Shown here one piece after another: positions 6,802-11,431 of a DNA stretch of 11,431 nt. The notes beneath the pieces were generated by a model, which was given only the letters and a program-made list of their open reading frames with translations, had not been told where the DNA came from and searched no databases. Every line of letters starts with the position of its first letter. Position 1 is the first letter of the stretch. The DNA lies in NCBI GenBank assembly GCA_002407725.1, contig DHOD01000144.1, forward strand, positions 29,503-40,933, read 5' to 3'. This stretch comes from Christensenella sp. UBA5399. GTDB lineage: Bacteria > Bacillota > Clostridia > Christensenellales > Christensenellaceae. The translations under genes were made by a program, and so were the position numbers.

Positions 6802-8130
6802 TCAGTTTATGCCGTGTTTTTCCGCATAGGTATTTATTTTTTCCAAGGCCCTTTCCGCTATCATTGTGTTTTTCTGTTCCTTACCCCGTACCCTTTGACC
6901 CAGAGGCTCTATAATTCCAAAGTTAATGTTCATCGGCTGAAAATCCTTCGAAACGCTTGCCGCAACATGTTCGCCCAGCGCGCCCAGCGCCGTGTACCGG
7001 TCCAGCACGTCGATATCTTCTTCCATCAATTCCGCCGCGGTATACACCCCGCACATCAGCCCGCTTGCGGCGCTCTCGACATAGCCTTCCACACCTGTGA
7101 TCTGTCCGCAAAAACGGATATTGGGCCGTTTTTTTAATCGATACCGGGTATCCAGCAGTTTGGGCGATTGCAGATATGTGTTCCGGTGCATCACGCCATA
7201 CCGCAAAAACTCCGCATTCCGCAGGGCCGGGATCAGTGAAAACACCCTTTTCTGCTCAGGAAACTTCAGGTGTGTCTGGAACCCCACCAGGTTAAACATG
7301 CTGCCCGCAGCATCTTCCTTGCGCAATTGCACGACTGCAAACGGCCGCTTTCCATCCTGTGGATCTGTCAGCCCTTTGGGCTTCAACGGGCCAAAGAGCA
7401 ATGTTTCGTACCCTCTCTGCGCCATCGTCTCCACAGGCATGCAGCCTTCAAACACCTGCGCCCCATCCATGTCAAATTCCTTAAGCACCGCGCATTGCGC
7501 ACCCACAAGCGCATCATAGAACACCTTGTACTGCTGTTCATCCATCGGGCAATTGAGGTAGTCGCTGCCCCTGTCATAGCGCGACGCCCAAAACGCCTGC
7601 CCCATGTCAACGCTTTCCGCACTGATAATGGGCGCTGCCGCATCAAAGAAATGTAAATATTCCTCGCCCGTCACAGCCTGTATAGACTGCGCAAGCGCGT
7701 CCGACGTCAGCGGCCCGCTCGCCACAATCACTGTGCCATCCGGCGTAAAGGCACCGAGGTCCGTCACCTCTCCCTCTATCAATTCTATTTTTCCGTTTCC
7801 GGATATCTTATCTGTCACATACCCGGAAAAAAGTTCTCTGTCTACCGCCAGCGCACCGCCCGCCGGCACTTGGGTGGCGTCCGCCGCCTCAATGACCAGG
7901 CTGCCCATCCGCCGCATCTCTTCCTTTAGCAGCCCGACAGCATTGGATATCCTGTCCGACCGCAGCGAATTGCTGCACACCAGCTCCGCCAGCTGATCAC
8001 TGTTGTGGGCAGGCGTTTTTTTGTGCGGCTTCATTTCATGCAACCGCACGTCTATACCGCGCTGCGCAAGCTGCCACGCGGCATCACAGCCCGCCAGTCC
8101 GCCGCCAATGATGTCAACCTTTCTTTGCAT
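6802..8130 (-). CDS. trmFO: TrmFO, folate/FAD-dependent tRNA (m5U54) methyltransferase
   Basis: A 442-residue flavoprotein that makes 5-methyluridine at position 54 of the tRNA T-loop, taking the carbon from methylenetetrahydrofolate and reducing it with FAD and NAD(P)H. The dinucleotide-binding motif IIGGGLAGCDAAWQL is at residues 7-21. Cys52 in ELVCSNSLR and Cys230 in FEGCMPVE correspond to the two functional cysteines reported for the B. subtilis enzyme (53 and 226, from memory). FGPLKPKGL (246-254) and GQITGVEGYVESAASGL (342-358) are characteristic of the TrmFO/GidA family; length fits TrmFO rather than the longer MnmG. The start is ATG, because the nucleotide-binding motif begins just after it. 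The gene overlaps the end of topA by 17 nt and has no clear Shine-Dalgarno, so its translation is probably coupled to topA. hslV follows after 28 nt; the Bacillus xerC gene is missing. Confidence 0.97.
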   Translation of the reverse strand: MQRKVDIIGGGLAGCDAAWQLAQRGIDVRLHEMKPHKKTPAHNSDQLAELVCSNSLRSDRISNAVGLLKEEMRRMGSLVIEAADATQVPAGGALAVDRELFSGYVTDKISGNGKIELIEGEVTDLGAFTPDGTVIVASGPLTSDALAQSIQAVTGEEYLHFFDAAAPIISAESVDMGQAFWASRYDRGSDYLNCPMDEQQYKVFYDALVGAQCAVLKEFDMDGAQVFEGCMPVETMAQRGYETLLFGPLKPKGLTDPQDGKRPFAVVQLRKEDAAGSMFNLVGFQTHLKFPEQKRVFSLIPALRNAEFLRYGVMHRNTYLQSPKLLDTRYRLKKRPNIRFCGQITGVEGYVESAASGLMCGVYTAAELMEEDIDVLDRYTALGALGEHVAASVSKDFQPMNINFGIIEPLGQRVRGKEQKNTMIAERALEKINTYAEKHGIN

Positions 8131-10282
8131 TGGCCGCTTTCTTTTTCTGATTGGTCACGCATTCGGGGTTCGAGCACTTTGTCTGTGTCTGCCCCTTGTA
8201 TTTATACTTCGATTCCACCATAAACGCCCCGCACTCCCCGCAGGCCGCGCCTGTCGGCTTGTCCCACGAAACAAAGTCGCAATCGGGATAGCTTGCGCAG
8301 CCATAAAAGCTGTTGCCCTTTTTGGAACGCTTGATGACCACCTTGCCGCCGCATTTTGGGCAGGGCACGTCGATCTCCTTCACAATTGCTTTGGTGTTTT
8401 TGCACTCGGGATAGTTGGGGCAGGCCAAAAACTCGCCAAACCGGCCGGTTTTGTATACCATATTGGCTCCGCATTTTTCGCATACCACGTCCGAAACCTT
8501 ATCGGGAATCTTCACATGTTCGATATTCTTATCAGCCAGTTCCAATTCTTTCTCAAACGGAATATAAAAATCCTTGATCACCGTCTTCCAGTTGGATCCT
8601 TCGTTTTCCACATCGTCCAGCTTCTCTTCCATATCCGCAGTAAATGCAATGTCCACAATATCCTGGAAGTTGCCCACCATCAGGCCGTTCACAATCTCTC
8701 CCAGCTCTGTCGGCACAAAGGATTTTGCCTCCTTTGTGACATACGCGCGGTCCTGTATGGTAGAGATAATGGGCGCATACGTACTGGGACGCCCGATACC
8801 CCTCTCTTCCAGAAATTTGATCAGGGAAGCCTCCGTATACCGTGCCGGCGGCTGGGTAAAGTTCTGCTTCGGGTCGATTGACACAAGGCCGCATACGTCG
8901 CCTTTTTCGGCCTTGGGCAGCATTTTCTGGTCGTCATCCTCCGTTTTGGAATCGTACACCGCCAAATGGCCTTTAAACAATATGCGCGATCCGCTGGCTT
9001 TAAATGTCCTGCCGTTTGCATCAATGTCATAGGCAAGTGTTTCAAAAACCGCAGGCGTCATCTGGCTTGCAAGAAAGCGCGTATAAATCAGCTTATAAAG
9101 CCGCAGCATATCGCCCGTCAGGTATTTCTTTACTTTTTCAGGCGTATATTCCACATATGTGGGGCGAATCGCCTCGTGCGCATCCTGGGCGTTTTTACGG
9201 CCTTTGTACGCATTCGGCTTCTCGGGCACATACTCGTCCCCGTATTGTTTCACGACATATTCCCGCGCCATGCTTTGCGCTTCGGCCGATATCCGCGTGG
9301 AATCCGTCCTCATATATGTAATCAGGCCCACAGTGTCTCCGCCCTCCAGCGGAACGCCTTCATACAGCCTTTGGGCCAGCATCATCGTTTTTTTGGCGGT
9401 AAACCCCAGCTTGCCGGAAGCCGCCTGCTGCAGCAGGCTTGTGGTAAAGGGCGGCAACGCCGACTTTTTCTTTGTGCCGCTCTTGACATTGTCGACCACA
9501 AAATCCGCGCCTTTGATTGAATCCAGCACCGCTGTCGCGTCCGCTTCGTTTTTCAGTTCTTTCTTTTTGCCGGCATCGCCGTAATATTTTGATTCAAAAT
9601 CCTTATTTTCTTTGTTGAGCATCGCTGTGATCGTCCAGTATTCCTCAGGCTTAAAATCCCGTATCTCATTTTCACGGTCAACAATCACCTTGACCGCCAC
9701 GCTCTGCACGCGCCCCGCCGAAAGGCCCTTACGCACCTTGCGCCACAGCAGCGGGCTCAGCTTGTAACCCACCAGCCTGTCCAGCACACGCCGGGCCTGC
9801 TGGGCATCCACGCGCTGCATATCAATGTTGCGCGGCTGCTTGATTGCGTTTGTGACTGCGCCCTTTGTAATCTCGTTAAACTCTATCCTGCACTTTTTGT
9901 CCGTATCCAGGTTTAGCATATTGGCTATATGCCAGGAGATCGCCTCTCCCTCCCGGTCCGGGTCTGTTGCAAGGTATACTTTACTCGCTTTTTTCGCTTC
10001 ATCCTTGAGCGTTTTGATCAACGGGGCCTTCCCCCTGATCGTCGTGTATTGCGGCTCAAAGTTGTTCTCGATATCGATCCCTATTTTGCTTTTTGGCAAA
10101 TCGCGCAAGTGCCCGTTGGACGCCCGCACAACATAATTTTTCCCTAAAAACTTTTCAATCGTCTTTGCTTTTGCAGGTGATTCCACAATCACCAGGTTCT
10201 TCTTCGTACCGCTTTTCGCCGTTGTTTTTTTAGCGGTTTTTGCCTTTGCTGTCGTCTTTTTTACAGCTTTCTCGGTTACCAT
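8114..10282 (-). CDS. topA: DNA topoisomerase I (type IA)
   Basis: A 722-residue type IA topoisomerase that relaxes negative supercoils through a transient 5'-phosphotyrosine break. After a Lys/Ala/Thr tail (1-29), the TOPRIM domain opens with NLVIVESPAKAKTIEKFLG and carries YLATDPDREGEAISWH (103-118), which holds the metal-binding DxD and Glu. GLSAGRVQSVAV (187-198) and the catalytic Tyr323 in YMRTDSTRIS follow, then PPARYTEASLIKFLEERGIG (478-497). The C-terminus has three four-cysteine zinc ribbons: Cys601/604/621/627, Cys641/644/662/668 and Cys681/684/703/708. It ends in a basic stretch (QKKKAANAKKG). The ATG has GAGGA 10 nt upstream. It lies 63 nt after dprA, behind the only clear promoter in the window, and overlaps trmFO by 17 nt. 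All catalytic residues are present and length is typical. Confidence 0.98.
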   Translation of the reverse strand: MVTEKAVKKTTAKAKTAKKTTAKSGTKKNLVIVESPAKAKTIEKFLGKNYVVRASNGHLRDLPKSKIGIDIENNFEPQYTTIRGKAPLIKTLKDEAKKASKVYLATDPDREGEAISWHIANMLNLDTDKKCRIEFNEITKGAVTNAIKQPRNIDMQRVDAQQARRVLDRLVGYKLSPLLWRKVRKGLSAGRVQSVAVKVIVDRENEIRDFKPEEYWTITAMLNKENKDFESKYYGDAGKKKELKNEADATAVLDSIKGADFVVDNVKSGTKKKSALPPFTTSLLQQAASGKLGFTAKKTMMLAQRLYEGVPLEGGDTVGLITYMRTDSTRISAEAQSMAREYVVKQYGDEYVPEKPNAYKGRKNAQDAHEAIRPTYVEYTPEKVKKYLTGDMLRLYKLIYTRFLASQMTPAVFETLAYDIDANGRTFKASGSRILFKGHLAVYDSKTEDDDQKMLPKAEKGDVCGLVSIDPKQNFTQPPARYTEASLIKFLEERGIGRPSTYAPIISTIQDRAYVTKEAKSFVPTELGEIVNGLMVGNFQDIVDIAFTADMEEKLDDVENEGSNWKTVIKDFYIPFEKELELADKNIEHVKIPDKVSDVVCEKCGANMVYKTGRFGEFLACPNYPECKNTKAIVKEIDVPCPKCGGKVVIKRSKKGNSFYGCASYPDCDFVSWDKPTGAACGECGAFMVESKYKYKGQTQTKCSNPECVTNQKKKAANAKKG

Positions 10283-10311
10283 ATATACTGTATCCTCTCA
10301 TCTACTAACCA

Positions 10312-10336
10312 TTATTATATCAAATTTTTATTATAT
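10312..10336 (-). repeat. Tandem 9-bp direct repeat carrying two TATAAT boxes
   Basis: The minus strand has ATATAATAA twice, at 10336-10328 and 10320-10312, offset by 16 bp. Each copy includes TATAAT. The copy nearer topA has the extended TG. This may be two overlapping promoters, a small operator, or chance in a short AT-rich spacer. Confidence 0.55.
10314..10322 (-). promoter_or_regulatory. Candidate extended -10 promoter for topA and downstream genes
   Basis: Reads TGATATAAT on the minus strand: a consensus -10 hexamer TATAAT preceded by TG at the extended -10 position. It lies in the 63-nt AT-rich gap between dprA and topA and would start transcription about 25 nt before the topA ATG. 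No good -35 is seen at 17 nt; TTTACA (10338-10343 region) is 20 nt away, which is too far for a standard promoter, so the extended -10 would have to compensate. In AT-rich DNA a TATAAT can arise by chance, hence moderate confidence. Confidence 0.5.
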
Positions 10337-10345
10337 TATTGTAAA

Positions 10346-11428
10346 CTAATTTTGAATCCTGAACCTTCCCCCCGCACAGGCACAGATGATGCCCTGCATT
10401 TCCATCACTGTCAACAGGATGTTCAGCTCCTTCATTGCAATGCCCGTTTCGATGGAAATCTCGTCCGCGGTCAGCTGGCTCCCTGCCAAAATCACCTGGT
10501 ATACCGCTGTCTGGTCCGCATCCATGTTCGGGAGTTCCTTTTCCCGACGAGCCGCGCGGTCTCCGCCTGCTTCATCCAGCACATCGGCTGCGCTCTTCGC
10601 AAGCGCCGCGCCCGATTCCATCAGGTAGGTCGGCACCCAAGACAACGGTGAACTCGCGTCAAAGGGCAGCGCATACACTTCCCTGCCTTGCTGCAACGCA
10701 AAATCCACCGTGATCCTTGCACCGCTGCGCGCCATACCTTCTCCCGCCAGCAGTATCCGCGAAAGCCCCGCGATAATCCTGTTGCGCTGCGGGAAATGCC
10801 GCGCAACCGGCGGCATACCGGGCCGGAATTCCGAGACCACCGCCCCATTTTCCAGTATCCTGTGGTACAACTCTTCATTCTCTTTGGGGTATATCACATC
10901 GGGCCCGCACCCCAGCACTGCCACTGTTTTGCCCTTCGCCTCCAGCGCGCCTTCGTGCCCTGCTGCGTCAACGCCAATCGCCATACCCGACACAATGACT
11001 GCCTTGTTCATTGCAAGCTCGTACGCCAGCTTCCGTGCGCCTTCCATGCCCTTTTTTGTGGGGCGTCTGCTGCCGACTATACCACAGGACATACCCGTAA
11101 AATCCGGCATACAACCTTTAAAATACAATACGGGCGGGGGATTGTCAATCTCTGTAAGCAAAACGGGGTATTCGGCGCTAAGCCGCGTCATCACCGATAC
11201 GCCGCCACTACAAGCACGCTCTACCGCCGCGCCCGGGCTTCCCTCGGCCGCCGATTCCAGCATGTTTTGCGCAAGCTTTGGCGGCAGCTTCATTGCCGCG
11301 GGAATATCGCGCATGTTATCGCACGCGGTCTTTGCGTCCTCATATCTCCCCAGTATTTTATAAAAGGTAGCGGCGCCCATACCCTCGATCCCGGCCAGCC
11401 ATACCCAATATTTTTCCTGTTCTGTCAC
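10346..11428 (-). CDS. dprA: DNA-processing protein DprA (Smf)
   Basis: A 360-residue (as read) DprA, the cytoplasmic protein that binds incoming single-stranded DNA during transformation and loads RecA. It has an N-terminal SAM-like part (1-60; YWVWLAGIEGMGAATFYKIL), then the Rossmann-like domain: PPVLYFKG (98-105), GIVGSRRPTKKG (116-127), VIVSGMAIGVDAAGHEGAL (144-162), VAVLGCGPDVIYPKEN (169-184), HFPQRNRIIAGLS (211-223) and SGARITVDFALQQGREVYALP (235-255). A DprA winged-helix domain follows (about 305-358). The segment after the last motif reads PFDASSPLSWVPTYL, where the family usually has PG...GTN, so this loop is divergent. The start is GTG three bases from the window edge; the previous codon (GTT) is also open, and no ribosome binding site is visible, so the true start could lie outside. 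The N-terminus looks natural for the family, which favours this GTG. The stop is TAG, 63 nt before topA. Confidence 0.95.
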   Translation of the reverse strand: MTEQEKYWVWLAGIEGMGAATFYKILGRYEDAKTACDNMRDIPAAMKLPPKLAQNMLESAAEGSPGAAVERACSGGVSVMTRLSAEYPVLLTEIDNPPPVLYFKGCMPDFTGMSCGIVGSRRPTKKGMEGARKLAYELAMNKAVIVSGMAIGVDAAGHEGALEAKGKTVAVLGCGPDVIYPKENEELYHRILENGAVVSEFRPGMPPVARHFPQRNRIIAGLSRILLAGEGMARSGARITVDFALQQGREVYALPFDASSPLSWVPTYLMESGAALAKSAADVLDEAGGDRAARREKELPNMDADQTAVYQVILAGSQLTADEISIETGIAMKELNILLTVMEMQGIICACAGGRFRIQN

Positions 11429-11431
11429 AAC

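Noticed and set aside
6211..7137. 308-codon plus-strand open frame across hslV and the trmFO end
   Set aside because: Ser/Pro/Arg-rich shadow translation opposite well-conserved enzymes.
8150..8480. Repeats of cysteine codons at the end of topA taken as a separate zinc-finger gene
   Set aside because: They are in frame with topA and are the usual C-terminal zinc ribbons of topoisomerase I.
10283..10345. Possible terminator after dprA
   Set aside because: No GC-rich hairpin followed by a T run is visible on the minus strand; the gap is AT-rich and better read as a promoter.

Overview
The window is a gene-dense stretch (about 98% coding) in which every supportable gene lies on the minus strand, so biological order runs from high to low coordinates: dprA, topA, trmFO, hslV, hslU, RNase J (rnj), a YlbF/YmcA/YheA-family gene, mltG, a U32-family gene (trhP-like), and the first 12 codons of a further gene cut by the left edge. 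Gaps between genes are 28 nt or less and some genes overlap. The one exception is a 63-nt AT-rich gap between dprA and topA, which holds the only convincing promoter. No tRNA, rRNA, CRISPR array, insertion sequence or phage gene is visible.

Gene content and order point to a Firmicute of class Clostridia with a moderately high GC genome (around half GC by eye). dprA-topA-trmFO-(xerC)-hslV-hslU-(codY) is the known Bacillus order, and mltG followed by U32 genes is also a Firmicute arrangement. RNase J, TrmFO and the YlbF family are Firmicute-type proteins. Here xerC and codY are absent and the two blocks are joined through RNase J and the YlbF-family gene. A Christensenellales-like organism is a guess I cannot test.

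Layout: 10346-11428 DprA (DNA uptake and recombination); 8114-10282 topoisomerase I; 6802-8130 TrmFO (tRNA m5U54); 4844-6773 the HslV peptidase and HslU ATPase; 2898-4823 RNase J; 2535-2879 small helical YlbF-family protein; 1253-2521 MltG (terminates glycan strands); 33-1253 U32 protein, probably for tRNA wobble-uridine hydroxylation; 1-36 start of a probable TIM-barrel protein. The genes share information processing, RNA maturation/decay and growth-linked quality control rather than one pathway.

This is mostly a conserved housekeeping region and I found no convincing undescribed system. The points worth a second look are modest: low-complexity N-terminal tails on three of the proteins (TopA, RNase J, MltG), TTG starts for rnj and mltG, a 17-nt topA/trmFO overlap without a clear ribosome binding site, tandem TATAAT boxes ahead of topA, a divergent loop in DprA, and the missing xerC, codY and trmR.
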